Assembly (NCBI GenBank): GCA_028285345.1
Contig: JANQPT010000042.1
Location: 1-61,979 of the forward strand
DNA length: 61,979 bases
Direction of reading: 5' to 3'
DNA from: Planctomycetales bacterium
GTDB taxonomy: Bacteria; Planctomycetota; Planctomycetia; Planctomycetales; Planctomycetaceae
Shown here: one piece after another, positions 43,187 through 52,115 of the stretch
How the letters are laid out: each line of letters starts with the position of its first letter
Position numbering within the stretch: position 1 is the first letter of the stretch
Translations under genes and position numbers: made by a program
Notes under the pieces: model-generated
Databases searched by the model: none
What the model was told of the DNA's origin: nothing
The model's input: only the letters and a program-made list of their open reading frames with translations

Positions 43187-43423
43187 TTAACAACTCACCC
43201 TGCTAGTCCGAGATTTTGGTCGCTTGCGGCTGGCAGTCGATGTCTCCGGCGGAACCGACGGGATGCCGTCGATCTGCTCGTGCACTTCGCTGCGATGAAT
43301 GGGAATCTGTCGTGGGCAAGAGATCCCTAATCTCACCCTGCCGCCTCTCACAGCAACGACGACCACCTCGATTTCGTCGGCGATTCGAACACTTTCACCT
43401 TTCTTTCGAGTCAATACCAACAC
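43187..43423 (-). CDS. csrA: Carbon storage regulator CsrA
   Basis: A 78-residue RNA-binding translational regulator. The signature LVLTRKKGESVRI and the RLGISCPRQIPIHRSEV strand are intact. The start is GTG at 43423 with GGAGG 5 bases upstream. A basic tail of about 20 residues (SRKRPKSRTSRV) extends beyond the usual 60-residue length. Follows a small unknown gene, 55 bases upstream. Confidence 0.92.
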   Translation of the reverse strand: MLVLTRKKGESVRIADEIEVVVVAVRGGRVRLGISCPRQIPIHRSEVHEQIDGIPSVPPETSTASRKRPKSRTSRVSC

Positions 43424-43478
43424 GAGAACCTCCCTGATTTCTCCATTAAGCCACGATTCGAAATCCGCCGTCGCGTCC

Positions 43479-43778
43479 TCAGTATCCTTGATTGCGGCAG
43501 CAACGGCGGGCCATAAAGACCATCTGTTCCAGCGTCTCTCGATCATAGCCGTCCAGACGACCGAGAATGTCCCTGCGCGGCAGCGGCAGGTTGGATTGTC
43601 GTATGACACGAATCAGCTCATCGCGCGCCATCCGAGATATCTGAATCAGGGACAGCTCGGCGATCGCTCCTTTATCCAGGGCGTCTTCAAGCGGCAGCCA
43701 GTTGAAATGCCGATCACGATTCGGAGCGTCATCGACAGCGGGCCTGTGTGCGTGCGGTTGAGTGAGCGCGTCGGCCAT
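43479..43778 (-). CDS. Small helical protein upstream of csrA
   Basis: A 99-residue protein, unknown. The C-terminal 55 residues (ARDELIRVIRQSNLPLPRRD, GRLDGYDRETLEQMVFMARRCC) form a compact helical unit with a YDRETLEQMVFMARR end seen in other planctomycete proteins as I recall. AAGGG lies 8 bases upstream of the ATG. Probably in one transcript with csrA. Confidence 0.68.
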   Translation of the reverse strand: MADALTQPHAHRPAVDDAPNRDRHFNWLPLEDALDKGAIAELSLIQISRMARDELIRVIRQSNLPLPRRDILGRLDGYDRETLEQMVFMARRCCRNQGY

Positions 43779-43846
43779 GAGTCTTGCCCTTCATCTATTT
43801 TGGATTCAGCGGTTCTGGGGCGTCCATATATGTCTTGATCGAACCG

Positions 43847-44296
43847 TTAGGGATACATGTAGTAGTCCGTTGGTTGATACGGCTCCAGTTCGTAGCGAGA
43901 TTGCAGAAACGCGACGAGATCTATCAGCTGAGTTACAGTCATCGCATCATTATAATTCTCCATCTTCGACTCGCCGTCCGCCGCGACCTCCTCGGGTGGA
44001 TATCCCTTCGCCAGCTTATGTGACGGGTTGATGATCGCGGTCACCAACTCGCCGTAGGTCTTGATCCGCGCGACTTGTCCACCGAGAGCGATTGATTGCT
44101 CACGTTCAATCTCCGGCAATTCGATACCGGAAACGGTATGGCAGGCATGACATTTCAGCTCGACAAAAACGGCTTCTCCCGTCTTCGCATCACCGTCGGG
44201 CAGACTGAAGCCCTTGGAAGACTTTGGTCCGCTATCGCAACCGCAGACACCTATCAGACATAAGCCGGCAATCAGTGTGACGATGATATGTCTCAT
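43847..44296 (-). CDS. Cytochrome c lipoprotein
   Basis: A 149-residue lipoprotein, lipid Cys at about 20 (GVCGC). One heme c motif CHACH (residues 49-53) follows EAVFVELK. The last Met for heme (MENYNDAM) is near 115. Periplasmic electron carrier. GAGGA 5 bases upstream. Stands between BON and the csrA cluster on the same strand. Confidence 0.88.
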   Translation of the reverse strand: MRHIIVTLIAGLCLIGVCGCDSGPKSSKGFSLPDGDAKTGEAVFVELKCHACHTVSGIELPEIEREQSIALGGQVARIKTYGELVTAIINPSHKLAKGYPPEEVAADGESKMENYNDAMTVTQLIDLVAFLQSRYELEPYQPTDYYMYP

Positions 44297-44365
44297 CGTA
44301 GTCCTCACCTTTGAATTCAGGTCGCCAACACCGCGTCTTCGCCGCATCAGTCGATACCCGATCAA

Positions 44366-44668
44366 TCACCTCGAATTCGGATCCGCCACTTCAATGTCAT
44401 TCTGAAGCAATTCAATCGGTTGACCTTGCATCGCTGCGACCTGGGCCATTTGTTTGAGGTAGTACGATGGGAGCGCCCCCTTGAGCGTTACCAACCCCTC
44501 ATGGACAACAACTTCAACGGTCCGCAAGAGCGGGTGTCCGCTCGCCGCCAATGAACGCTCAACTTGTTTCTTGACGGCGGAGTCTCGTAGGTTCGCCTGC
44601 AGCGGTGCGCATACTGCCGCGGCCGATGGTTGTTGAGTCGTGGGGAGTTTTCGTGGCGCAGAACGCAT
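44366..44668 (-). CDS. BON-domain protein
   Basis: A 100-residue protein whose second half is a BON domain (VKKQVERSLAASGHPLLRTVEVVVHEGLVTLKGALPSYYLK), a fold that binds phospholipid or sits in stress proteins such as OsmY. No signal peptide. GAGGAG 8 bases upstream of the ATG. The gene sits behind a sigma70-like promoter and two terminator-like hairpins (44707-44876), so its expression is probably controlled by premature termination. Confidence 0.82.
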   Translation of the reverse strand: MRSAPRKLPTTQQPSAAAVCAPLQANLRDSAVKKQVERSLAASGHPLLRTVEVVVHEGLVTLKGALPSYYLKQMAQVAAMQGQPIELLQNDIEVADPNSR

Positions 44669-44706
44669 CGTGGTGACTCCTCTCGCCTGAGATAATCGAA
44701 GTCGGC

Positions 44707-44748
44707 AATAAAAAAGCCCCGACCGCACAATGGTGTGCGAAAGGGGCT
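44707..44748 (-). terminator. Leader terminator hairpin proximal to BON gene
   Basis: On the minus strand AGCCCC pairs with GGGGCT (44743-44748 with 44715-44720) and an inner CGCACA/TGTGCG helix pairs, followed by a run of Us. It lies about 40 bases before the BON start codon, so it can stop transcription before the gene. Confidence 0.6.
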
Positions 44749-44756
44749 ATCATGGC

Positions 44757-44800
44757 CAAAAAATAAACCCTTCTCAGCATGTCAGTCGCTGGAAGGGCTT
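44757..44800 (-). terminator. Leader terminator hairpin distal to BON gene
   Basis: Second terminator-like hairpin: AGCCCTTC pairs with GAAGGGTT (one wobble pair), with a TATTTTTT tail on the minus strand. It lies between the promoter at 44848 and the proximal hairpin. Confidence 0.5.
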
Positions 44801-44847
44801 CATCGCCGTTGGCCCGTCGGTCATAAACGCGCCAAGTTGGACAGATG

Positions 44848-44876
44848 ATGCTACGAAGAATGTACGAAATTGTCAA
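44848..44876 (-). promoter_or_regulatory. Sigma70-like promoter of BON leader
   Basis: TTGACA, 17 bases, TAGCAT on the minus strand. About 180 bases before the BON start codon, leaving a leader with two intrinsic terminators. Confidence 0.55.
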
Positions 44877-45211
44877 CCCGTACTAACAGCATTCTCAGCG
44901 GCCTCACGGCCGTCGTTGATCTTTCAGTCCCGCACGCCGAAACACCGATCATGCCCCAAGCATTGAATCAACGTGCCTTTTCTTGCGAGCTTCACAAACA
45001 TATTATTAAGTTCCGCGGACGGCCTCGGAAGACGACATTCGAACAGCGTTTTCCGTATGGTGCCGATGTTCGATTTGGCAAGTGCACGGTGGAGTTGTGC
45101 AGCTGAGGCTAACCCACTGCTCGGTGCGGTTTGCCAGGAATTGAACATCGACGGTTGCGGTGGACGGCTTATCACAGATGGCAAAATCCAAAATCGGAAA
45201 GGATGTTGACC

Positions 45212-45685
45212 ATGGCCGAATCACCTCCTGACAGATTGCTGAAAGCACTTCAGAGCGAGCATGACGAGGTCTCGGAGCAGATTGCCAACCTTCGCGCATT
45301 TTGGAGCGAAGTCAACGAACTTGGCCAAGGCCCGAAATATGAGGAAATGGGCTCACGGGTCCGTAATTTGCGAGAACTGCTGGCAAATCACTTTGCTTGT
45401 GAAGAGCGCGACGGTTACTTGGCGCCGGCACTGAAACGAGCGCCCCGTTATACTGCTCAAGCGGATCAATTGCGGCGGGAGCATCCACAGTTTCTCGATT
45501 CGATTGACCACATCGTGAATCGACTCCAGTCCTGCGAGTCGGCCTATCAATGTTGGCAGGAAGTGCGGACGGAGTTCGAAGACTTTTTACAACGTCTTCA
45601 GGATCACGAAGCTGCAGAAATCTCAATCGTCGAAGCTGCCGAGCGGAACGACAACAGTACCAATAGTGAAGTGGTCGGGAGCTAA
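45212..45685 (+). CDS. Hemerythrin-like (HHE) protein
   Basis: A 157-residue four-helix protein. Metal-ligand spacing of the HHE family is visible: H17 (EHDEV), a mid-protein HFACEER, REHPQF and QDHEAAE. Likely binds a di-iron centre and senses or carries oxygen. AAAGGA 9 bases upstream. The only plus-strand gene among minus-strand stress genes here. Confidence 0.85.
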   Translation: MAESPPDRLLKALQSEHDEVSEQIANLRAFWSEVNELGQGPKYEEMGSRVRNLRELLANHFACEERDGYLAPALKRAPRYTAQADQLRREHPQFLDSIDHIVNRLQSCESAYQCWQEVRTEFEDFLQRLQDHEAAEISIVEAAERNDNSTNSEVVGS

Positions 45686-45909
45686 CTGAACGAAAATCCG
45701 CAAGAGCGCTGATTGGCGGTTTTCGCTGTCGATTAGGTGGGCGAACTCTCTTCACGTACATGCTCACCGAAACGACTGTTGATATGCAGGAACGAACAGC
45801 AGGACGATGACGCTCGTCGGAGATGTCCTGCGTTGGGGACTCATCTGATTTCGCCCCAGTCCGTGAGCGACAGACCGGCTGAAAATCAGCCGATTTCGTG
45901 CGCCTCGCA

Positions 45910-46401
45910 CTACTGTGAGCATTCCCCCGCACATTTGGACAATTCCGGCGTCAGATGACTGACAACGTCCTCGAGCGTGGCATTCGTGTAGTCTTTATTC
46001 ACGTCCAGGACCACCATCTCTTTTAGCGGCGACGGCAACTTCTTGCGCAGAACACCCAATAGCAGCGGAGGCGCCACAATCGCGAGCTTGCCGAATTCCG
46101 CTTTCGACCGACCGGACTCCAGCTGAGTGATGAGTTTGGCGGACAGTTGTTCTGCGGTTTGGTGGCGCAGATCGGTGTCATGTTCGCCGCCGTGATGCCC
46201 GCCAAACTTCTCGGCAAATGTTCCCGGCCCGTCGGTCGTCACGTCGCGGCCGTGTAACGCTCCTTCCTCGTAGTCGACCGAGGCGACTTCGTTCCAATCG
46301 TCGATTCCCGGCCAACTTGCGGACAAAATACGCGCGCGCGACCGATCGGCGACGATCGTCCAAATAACCGGGGGAATTCGCTTTTCGGGCTTGAACGTCA
46401 T
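45910..46401 (-). CDS. Host-attachment-type (baeRF-like) protein
   Basis: A 163-residue protein of the family annotated as required for attachment to host cells (PF10116/baeRF), seen in GRDVTTDGPGTFAEKFGG, IVAPPLLLGVLRKKL and DVNKDYTNATLEDV. These are release-factor-like domains; the host-attachment name may be misleading. GGGAT about 5 bases before the ATG. Downstream of a promoter and terminator leader like that of the BON gene. Confidence 0.85.
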   Translation of the reverse strand: MTFKPEKRIPPVIWTIVADRSRARILSASWPGIDDWNEVASVDYEEGALHGRDVTTDGPGTFAEKFGGHHGGEHDTDLRHQTAEQLSAKLITQLESGRSKAEFGKLAIVAPPLLLGVLRKKLPSPLKEMVVLDVNKDYTNATLEDVVSHLTPELSKCAGECSQ

Positions 46402-46436
46402 CTGCGGATCCCTTTCGTCTTGCACCGCGTTGGCAA

Positions 46437-46470
46437 TAGAAAAACCCAAGCCGCTCTGGACGGACTTGGG
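46437..46470 (-). terminator. Leader terminator before host-attachment-type gene
   Basis: CCCAAG/CTTGGG with an inner CCG/CGG pair (one bulge) and a T-run (TTTTTCT) on the minus strand. It lies 36 bases before the gene start. Confidence 0.6.
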
Positions 46471-46520
46471 CTGACACAACCTGTCTCCACCTGCCGAATC
46501 GTGGCAGCGGGATTTTCTCG

Positions 46521-46549
46521 AACATAATCGACGATCGCGTTTGTGTCAA
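46521..46549 (-). promoter_or_regulatory. Sigma70-like promoter of host-attachment-type leader
   Basis: TTGACA, 17 bases, TATGTT on the minus strand, followed by a leader of about 70 bases and then the terminator. Same layout as the BON gene. Confidence 0.55.
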
Positions 46550-46578
46550 AGCGCGCTCGGCCGGAAGCACGGTTCACG

Positions 46579-47823
46579 TTATTGTTCGATCTGTTCAGTC
46601 GGTCCGTCGAAACGCACTCGGACGTGTTGTTGCACTTTGTCAGTCGGATGCAAGACAACAACATCGTTTGACGAAAGCCCCGAGACAATTTCGGTTTCTA
46701 GACCGTTGGATTCTCCGATTTGCACTTGTTGCAAGTCTGCCCGGCCCTCAACTACGCGGAAAACGAACCAATTCTGCCCCTCCCGAAACAGCGCGCCCGT
46801 CGCGACTTTGAGCGCGTCGTCCAGTTCCTTAATGACGATCCGCGCTTCGATGCGGTATGCGTCGCCCAGCGTCTCACGGTTTTCGAGTGGGCTGGTAAAG
46901 CTGGCGATGACGTTGACCCGCTGCTCCTCCACGCCGAGTGCCGAAACTTTCATAAACGCAGCCGGCTCGATGATGCGAACATCCCCCTCCAGCATGCCGT
47001 CGCCGCCCCAGTGCTCGACGAATACCTTTGAGCCGGGCCGGATTTTCACGGCGTCGGTCGACAGGACGTCAATCTCCATTTCTAAATCGCCGGGATTGCC
47101 AAGTTCCAGAAGTTCAGTCCCGACCGTCACGGCACCGGCATTCTCTTCTAAGACGCGGAGCACACGCCCTGTGACCGGCGCCAGGATCGTCAGCAGCGCG
47201 GGTTGATCGTCGACATCATCGGCGGGCCGCGTTCTGACTAAGGCGGCTTTGGCCAATTCCAATTCAAAGCGAGCTACGTTCAACCCAAACTCAGCGGATC
47301 TTTGGTCCGCCAAGGCCATGCGATGTTCGTGTTCCGCCTGGTCCAAATCCTCTCGCGTGATGACTTCCTTCTCGATCAATTTACGAGCACGATCGTAGCG
47401 GTGGTCGGCAAGCTCGCTTGCTTCCTGGGCGTGCTGCAGCGAGGCCTCCGCCTGTTGCTGCGCGGCCTTTGCGGCCTGCACACGAGCCTGCGCTTCCGCA
47501 TGGGAGCGTGCATCAAGCAAGGTCGGATCGCTCGGCTCAATCCGCGCCAAAACGGTCTGTCCCCGCTGGACCGCGTCACCCTCCTGCAATTCGACGCGCA
47601 GCAGCTTGCCGGAGACCGGCGCCGAAACCACGTACTTCTCACGAATGCGCGTGATGCCGTCGTCGTTGACCGTCACCAACAGCGGTCCGCGTCTGACTGT
47701 CGTCACTTCAACTGCGACCGGCGCCGGCCAGAAGCCATAGGCCAACATCGCCGCCAAGACAACCAGCAGCAGAATCCAGGGTGATCTGCGTAGCACGCGA
47801 TTAATTCTCGTCGAGCCCTTCAA
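46579..47823 (-). CDS. HlyD-family periplasmic adaptor subunit
   Basis: A 414-residue membrane fusion protein. Membrane helix 15-32; biotinyl-lipoyl strands (VVSAPVSGKLLRV), a long coiled coil (about 100-190) and beta-barrel (ALLTILAPVTGRVL). Start is TTG at 47823, with GGAG from the end of the permease gene 9 bases before it. Third gene of an ABC exporter; the gap to the permease is 6 bases. Resembles the DevB part of DevBCA systems. Confidence 0.9.
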   Translation of the reverse strand: MKGSTRINRVLRRSPWILLLVVLAAMLAYGFWPAPVAVEVTTVRRGPLLVTVNDDGITRIREKYVVSAPVSGKLLRVELQEGDAVQRGQTVLARIEPSDPTLLDARSHAEAQARVQAAKAAQQQAEASLQHAQEASELADHRYDRARKLIEKEVITREDLDQAEHEHRMALADQRSAEFGLNVARFELELAKAALVRTRPADDVDDQPALLTILAPVTGRVLRVLEENAGAVTVGTELLELGNPGDLEMEIDVLSTDAVKIRPGSKVFVEHWGGDGMLEGDVRIIEPAAFMKVSALGVEEQRVNVIASFTSPLENRETLGDAYRIEARIVIKELDDALKVATGALFREGQNWFVFRVVEGRADLQQVQIGESNGLETEIVSGLSSNDVVVLHPTDKVQQHVRVRFDGPTEQIEQ

Positions 47824-47829
47824 GTTTCT

Positions 47830-50193
47830 TCACTCCTTCACCTTAAGTACGGCGATCAGGTCAAGTTTGTCGAGCATCCGCCTCACAATCAGCGCGGAAA
47901 TCGTCGCCGTGGCCAAAATCATGCACGTCGCATAGGCGTACGTCGCCCGATGAATCACCAGCGGCACGCGATGCGTCTCGGTATCCATCACAACGGTTGT
48001 CAAATGCGACAGCCAATATCCCAGCGGAAGTCCGACCGGCAGACTGGCGAGCGTGATGACCGCCAATTCCCCCAGCAACACCGTCGAGACCTCGCGCCGG
48101 GTGAATCCCATAATTCGCAGTGTCGCCAGATCGCGGCTCCGCTCGGCGAGAGTAATCAGTGCGCAATTATAAATCACGCCAAAGGCGATGATCGACGCAA
48201 AGATGGCATTGACGGTTCGCATCCGGCGCAAGTTTTCGGCGATCGTCTGCTGGAAACTCTCTTTTGCCGCCGTTGTCACGGTGATTCCGGCGACTGCCGG
48301 GGTTTGCTTGACCTCCGCGTGGAGATCGGTCACGTAACGGGAGTCGACGGAGATAAACGCGCCGGAGAGGCGCTCCCCCTCATTGAGCAGCCGGTGCAGT
48401 TCGCGCCGGTTGAGGTAGGCCGCCGGTTCGGTGAAATCGGGAAAGATCGAACTCACGCGGACCATACGGTTCTCGTGTCCCCCTTCGAGGAATTCGACCT
48501 CGACTCGGTCCCCCGTTTTGACGTCCAGCACCTCCGCCAATTTCTCGGAAATTGTAAGTCCGCGATCGGCCAAACTGACTACGTGCTCGTTGCGATCGAG
48601 CAACCGGAATAAACGGGGCTGAGGTTCCAACCCCATCAGGCTCAACCGTTTCGTGCGCCGCCCATTTCGCAACCGCACCGGCGTGGCCCGAAACGGCTCC
48701 ACGTCCAGCACGCCGGGGAGATGGCGGACGTCGTGCACTGCGTGTGCCGAGGCAGATTCATTGAATGTCAAAGTCACGTCCTGCCGCTGCGCCCGCTGGA
48801 ACATCATTTCCATCACGTAATCGATCGTGTCCTCAAAAAACGAGCCCAGCACGAGAATCGCGACTCCCAATGCCATGCCCAGTACGGACAGTGCGGTTGA
48901 CCGCAGATTTCGCTCCAACCGGCGAAAGACCATCAGGCCGACCGGCGTAACAAAGCCTCCCAGGCCGATTCGTTCGATCAGCGATGCATGATAGTGAGCG
49001 GGCGACTCGGGCCGCATGGCGACCGCCGGCGGCAGCCGCATCGCCCGCCGCAACGCCGATATCCCGCCGGCAACCGCCGTCGCCAAACTGAGCAACAGTG
49101 CAAACGCAACCTGATCCCAGGCGATGACGTACGTCACGATCGGAAAGCGGAAGAATTGGGCGAAGTTGGAGGTCATGCCCCGAGCCAGCCAGATTCCGAC
49201 GGCCGTGCCGCAGACGACTCCCAAGACGACGAACACCAGCAACAGCTTGAAATAATGCAAGCCGATTTCGCGCGATGAGTATCCGAACGCCCGCAGCGTG
49301 GCGATCTGGTCTTGTTGATGATGCACGATCCGCGAGAGGACGAGATTGAACAAGAACGCCGTGACCACCAAAAAAATCATCGGCATCACAACCGACATGC
49401 TGCGGAGTTGCAGTAATTCGTCGGTCACGCGGCGGTGAGACGGCTGTTCGTCGCGGCCGTACGCCCCCCGACTGCCGTACGGTTTCGTGAGCCGATCGAC
49501 GTGGAATAGCACATCCTGCTCAGACGCGCGCGGTTGCAACGTCAGCGAGAGATCGTTAAACGCGCCCTCCATGTTGAACGCCGCGGCCATCTGTCGGTAC
49601 GGCATCCAGAGAATGCCAAATCGGCGATCATCCGGCAAAAATGAGCCGGGCTGCATGGCGTAGATGTACTCCGGCGAGAGGCCGATTCCGACGATCCGCA
49701 GCCGCTGCTTGCGGCCGCCCATGATCACATCCAACGTCGAACCGGGACCGAGCCGGTGGGCTTCGGCGAACAATTCGCTGGCAACGACTTCGCCGCGGCG
49801 CGCGGGATCCGGAAATCGTCCCCGCCGCAGATGGATCGCATTGAGGCCCTGCTGGGGATCGTCCGGAATGGAGACCAGACGTCCTGTCGCGGGCTCGACC
49901 ATGCCTGGAATGTCGAGAATCACCTCGCGGACGGCACGCGTCTCGACATCGTCAACGCCGGGGATTTCGCTCAACCGCACTCGCAACTGGTTCGGCGCGC
50001 GTTTGAGTTGTGCGAAAACGTCGGCAAACCGGTAATCGCGGTAATAGCGGCGGCACATGATTTCGAGAGACCGATGCGTGCTCGTCGACATGACGAACGT
50101 GGCCACCCCACAGGCCAGCACGGCGCAGATCGCCAAACCCTGCCCAAGCATGCGCCGGATATCGGAGAACAGCAGCCGATCCAGTGTGAGCAT
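47830..50193 (-). CDS. ABC transporter permease with two FtsX domains
   Basis: A 787-residue membrane protein. N-terminal helix near 12-35 and a large extracytoplasmic part, then a three-helix FtsX unit (about 270-400), a second extracytoplasmic region and a second FtsX unit near the end. DevC/MacB-like. Starts 6 bases after the ATPase gene. Substrate unknown; with HlyD, export of a lipid or glycolipid is plausible. Confidence 0.9.
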   Translation of the reverse strand: MLTLDRLLFSDIRRMLGQGLAICAVLACGVATFVMSTSTHRSLEIMCRRYYRDYRFADVFAQLKRAPNQLRVRLSEIPGVDDVETRAVREVILDIPGMVEPATGRLVSIPDDPQQGLNAIHLRRGRFPDPARRGEVVASELFAEAHRLGPGSTLDVIMGGRKQRLRIVGIGLSPEYIYAMQPGSFLPDDRRFGILWMPYRQMAAAFNMEGAFNDLSLTLQPRASEQDVLFHVDRLTKPYGSRGAYGRDEQPSHRRVTDELLQLRSMSVVMPMIFLVVTAFLFNLVLSRIVHHQQDQIATLRAFGYSSREIGLHYFKLLLVFVVLGVVCGTAVGIWLARGMTSNFAQFFRFPIVTYVIAWDQVAFALLLSLATAVAGGISALRRAMRLPPAVAMRPESPAHYHASLIERIGLGGFVTPVGLMVFRRLERNLRSTALSVLGMALGVAILVLGSFFEDTIDYVMEMMFQRAQRQDVTLTFNESASAHAVHDVRHLPGVLDVEPFRATPVRLRNGRRTKRLSLMGLEPQPRLFRLLDRNEHVVSLADRGLTISEKLAEVLDVKTGDRVEVEFLEGGHENRMVRVSSIFPDFTEPAAYLNRRELHRLLNEGERLSGAFISVDSRYVTDLHAEVKQTPAVAGITVTTAAKESFQQTIAENLRRMRTVNAIFASIIAFGVIYNCALITLAERSRDLATLRIMGFTRREVSTVLLGELAVITLASLPVGLPLGYWLSHLTTVVMDTETHRVPLVIHRATYAYATCMILATATISALIVRRMLDKLDLIAVLKVKE

Positions 50194-50199
50194 CGTCGT

Positions 50200-50964
50200 C
50201 TACCAAACCAATTCGTGTGCGGGCTTTTTGGCCGTATTGTGATCGATACTGGCGATCATGCCGTCGGAGAGGTGCACAACCCGGTCGGCCATGTCCGCAA
50301 TGGTCGCGTTGTGTGTGATCACAACCGTCAACGTTCCCAGTTCGGCATTACAGCGAGCAATCGCATCGAGCACGACGATCCCCGTCTTAACATCCAACGC
50401 GCCGGTCGGCTCGTCACACAGCAACACGTCCGGCCGCTTGGCAATTGCACGCGCAATGGCCACACGCTGCTGCTCACCTCCGGAGAGCTGTGCCGGATAA
50501 TGATCCTTCCGTTCAAACAGGTTGACCAGTCGCAGCGCGTCGTCAACGTCCAAGGGATCGACGGCGATATCGGTGACGATCGACACGTTCTCCCGCGCCG
50601 TCAGTCCGGCGACCAGATTGTAGAATTGAAACACGAAACCGACGTGCCGGCGGCGGTAAAGCGTCAATTCGTCCTCGTCGGCATGCGTCAATTCGTGATC
50701 GCGGTAAAACACGCTGCCGCTGGAAGGGACGTCCAGCCCGCCCAGAATATTCAACAGCGTCGACTTACCGCTGCCCGACGGGCCGAGAATCACCACAAAC
50801 TCACCTGGGAGCAAATCCAGGTCGACGCCGCGCAGCGCTTGCACGTCCACTTCACCCATACGGTAGACTTTGGTGATCCCCCGCGCGAGAAATGTCGTGG
50901 CGGAATCAGTCGACGACAGATTCGGAAATCGGTCGTCCTCCGCAGGTAGACGAGATTCTTCCAT
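50200..50964 (-). CDS. ABC transporter ATP-binding protein
   Basis: A 254-residue LolD/MacB-type ATPase with Walker [10 protein letters not shown], signature [14 protein letters not shown], Walker [12 protein letters not shown] and the switch His in VITHNA. First gene of the ATPase-permease-HlyD operon. Confidence 0.94.
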   Translation of the reverse strand: MEESRLPAEDDRFPNLSSTDSATTFLARGITKVYRMGEVDVQALRGVDLDLLPGEFVVILGPSGSGKSTLLNILGGLDVPSSGSVFYRDHELTHADEDELTLYRRRHVGFVFQFYNLVAGLTARENVSIVTDIAVDPLDVDDALRLVNLFERKDHYPAQLSGGEQQRVAIARAIAKRPDVLLCDEPTGALDVKTGIVVLDAIARCNAELGTLTVVITHNATIADMADRVVHLSDGMIASIDHNTAKKPAHELVW

Positions 50965-51084
50965 GTCAGATCACGATTCTTGCCGTATGAGTTTGCATTA
51001 GATTTCCTGTCACATCCGATTATCCTATGCCGTATCGAATGTCGCCAGTAATCGCCGTGAGAATTGCAGCGAATTGGAAACTCG

Positions 51085-51675
51085 ATGAATAGGGTCGATC
51101 AAGCAAAATGGCTCACACTCCCTAACGTCATTACGACGGTGCGCATATTGGGATCGCCGGGATTGATTCTACTAGCAATTGCCGGTGAACCCTATTGGCT
51201 GGGGGGCTGGGCGGTGTTTCTTGTCTTCACGGAGTGGCTGGACGGCTTCCTGGCCCGGCGGCTGCACGTGACCTCCGCGGTCGGGGCTCGGCTCGACACG
51301 ATTGCGGACGCGATATTCTACTCGTCGCTGCTGGGAGCGATTGTTGCGTTGCGTCCGGACTTGATTCGTCGCGAGATCACCTGGATCGCAGCTGCAGTGG
51401 CGAGCTACCTGCTGAGTTGGCTGGCAAGTTGGATTAAGTTTCGCTGCCTGCCGAGCTATCATACATGGGCCGCCAAAGGCGTATGGCTCATTGTCGGGAC
51501 CGGCATTGTCTGTTTGCTGGCCGACGGACCTCTCTGGCCGTTTCGTACCGCGATGGCGTGCGTGGTTTTGACCAACCTGGAGGCCTTCTGTATCACGATC
51601 GTGCTGCCGGAATGCCGTGTTGACGTTCCCACCTTCTGGCACGCCCGGCGGAAACAGCGAGCTTCCCAGCATTGA
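51085..51675 (+). CDS. CDP-alcohol phosphatidyltransferase
   Basis: A 196-residue membrane enzyme making a phospholipid from CDP-diacylglycerol and an alcohol. The motif EWLDGFLARR...GARLDTIAD matches DxxDGxxAR-x8-GxxxDxxxD except that the first Asp is Glu. LPNVITTVR opens the fold and several helices follow. ATG 51085 (MNRVDQ) is used; GGAAA precedes it. Product unclear. Confidence 0.85.
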   Translation: MNRVDQAKWLTLPNVITTVRILGSPGLILLAIAGEPYWLGGWAVFLVFTEWLDGFLARRLHVTSAVGARLDTIADAIFYSSLLGAIVALRPDLIRREITWIAAAVASYLLSWLASWIKFRCLPSYHTWAAKGVWLIVGTGIVCLLADGPLWPFRTAMACVVLTNLEAFCITIVLPECRVDVPTFWHARRKQRASQH

Positions 51676-51781
51676 TGCTGCCGGAATTCCCTGTTGCTCA
51701 GGAGTCGCCTTTTGTCCGCATTCCGTGTATCATAGAGATGTTGAGTTGACGAAGTTCGCTCGCACCCCGGGAGGTTATGAC

Positions 51782-51820
51782 AGCCCCTCAAACGCATCGC
51801 GTTTGCAGGGGCTTTGTTTG
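51782..51820 (+). terminator. Intrinsic terminator after phosphatidyltransferase gene
   Basis: Long stem: AGCCCCT-CAAACGC pairs with GCGTTTG-C-AGGGGCT (14 bp with one bulged C), loop ATC, then TTTG-rich tail. It is 29 bases before the next start codon (51849), so it may also regulate that gene. Confidence 0.65.
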
Positions 51821-51848
51821 TGATCGTGAGTTTTCGAGAGAGGTCGAA

Positions 51849-52115
51849 ATGAGACGGTCCATCGTCGCGGTTGTCCTGAATTGTGTGATCCCTGGAGCCG
51901 GGCTGTGGTATCTGGGCAAGCCCGCGTGGGGACTTGTGAACTTGCTTGTCGTTGTGCTTTTGGCACTTGGAGGCGTACTGTTGCTGCCCCAAGAGATCTC
52001 CCATAATTCCATACACTACTTCGTTTTGGGCAGTGTGGCGGCGTGTGGCGGTTTGGCGCATCATGTCGCATTGCGCACACTGCGCCCGGACGGAGTGTCA
52101 GAACAGTCGAGATGA
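51849..52115 (+). CDS. Small two-helix membrane protein
   Basis: An 88-residue protein with membrane helices near 5-25 and 32-50, and a third near 60-78. The start sequence (VLNCVIPGAGLWYLGKPAWGL) is like that of TM2-type or DUF5683-type small membrane proteins. GAGAGAGG lies 5 bases upstream. The stop overlaps the UspA start by 4 bases, so the two are translated together. Confidence 0.7.
   Translation: MRRSIVAVVLNCVIPGAGLWYLGKPAWGLVNLLVVVLLALGGVLLLPQEISHNSIHYFVLGSVAACGGLAHHVALRTLRPDGVSEQSR

Noticed and set aside
51010-51030. TGTCAC followed by ATTATCCTATG upstream of the phosphatidyltransferase gene
   Set aside because: Similar to the shared promoter motif, but the spacing is different and GCGC is missing.
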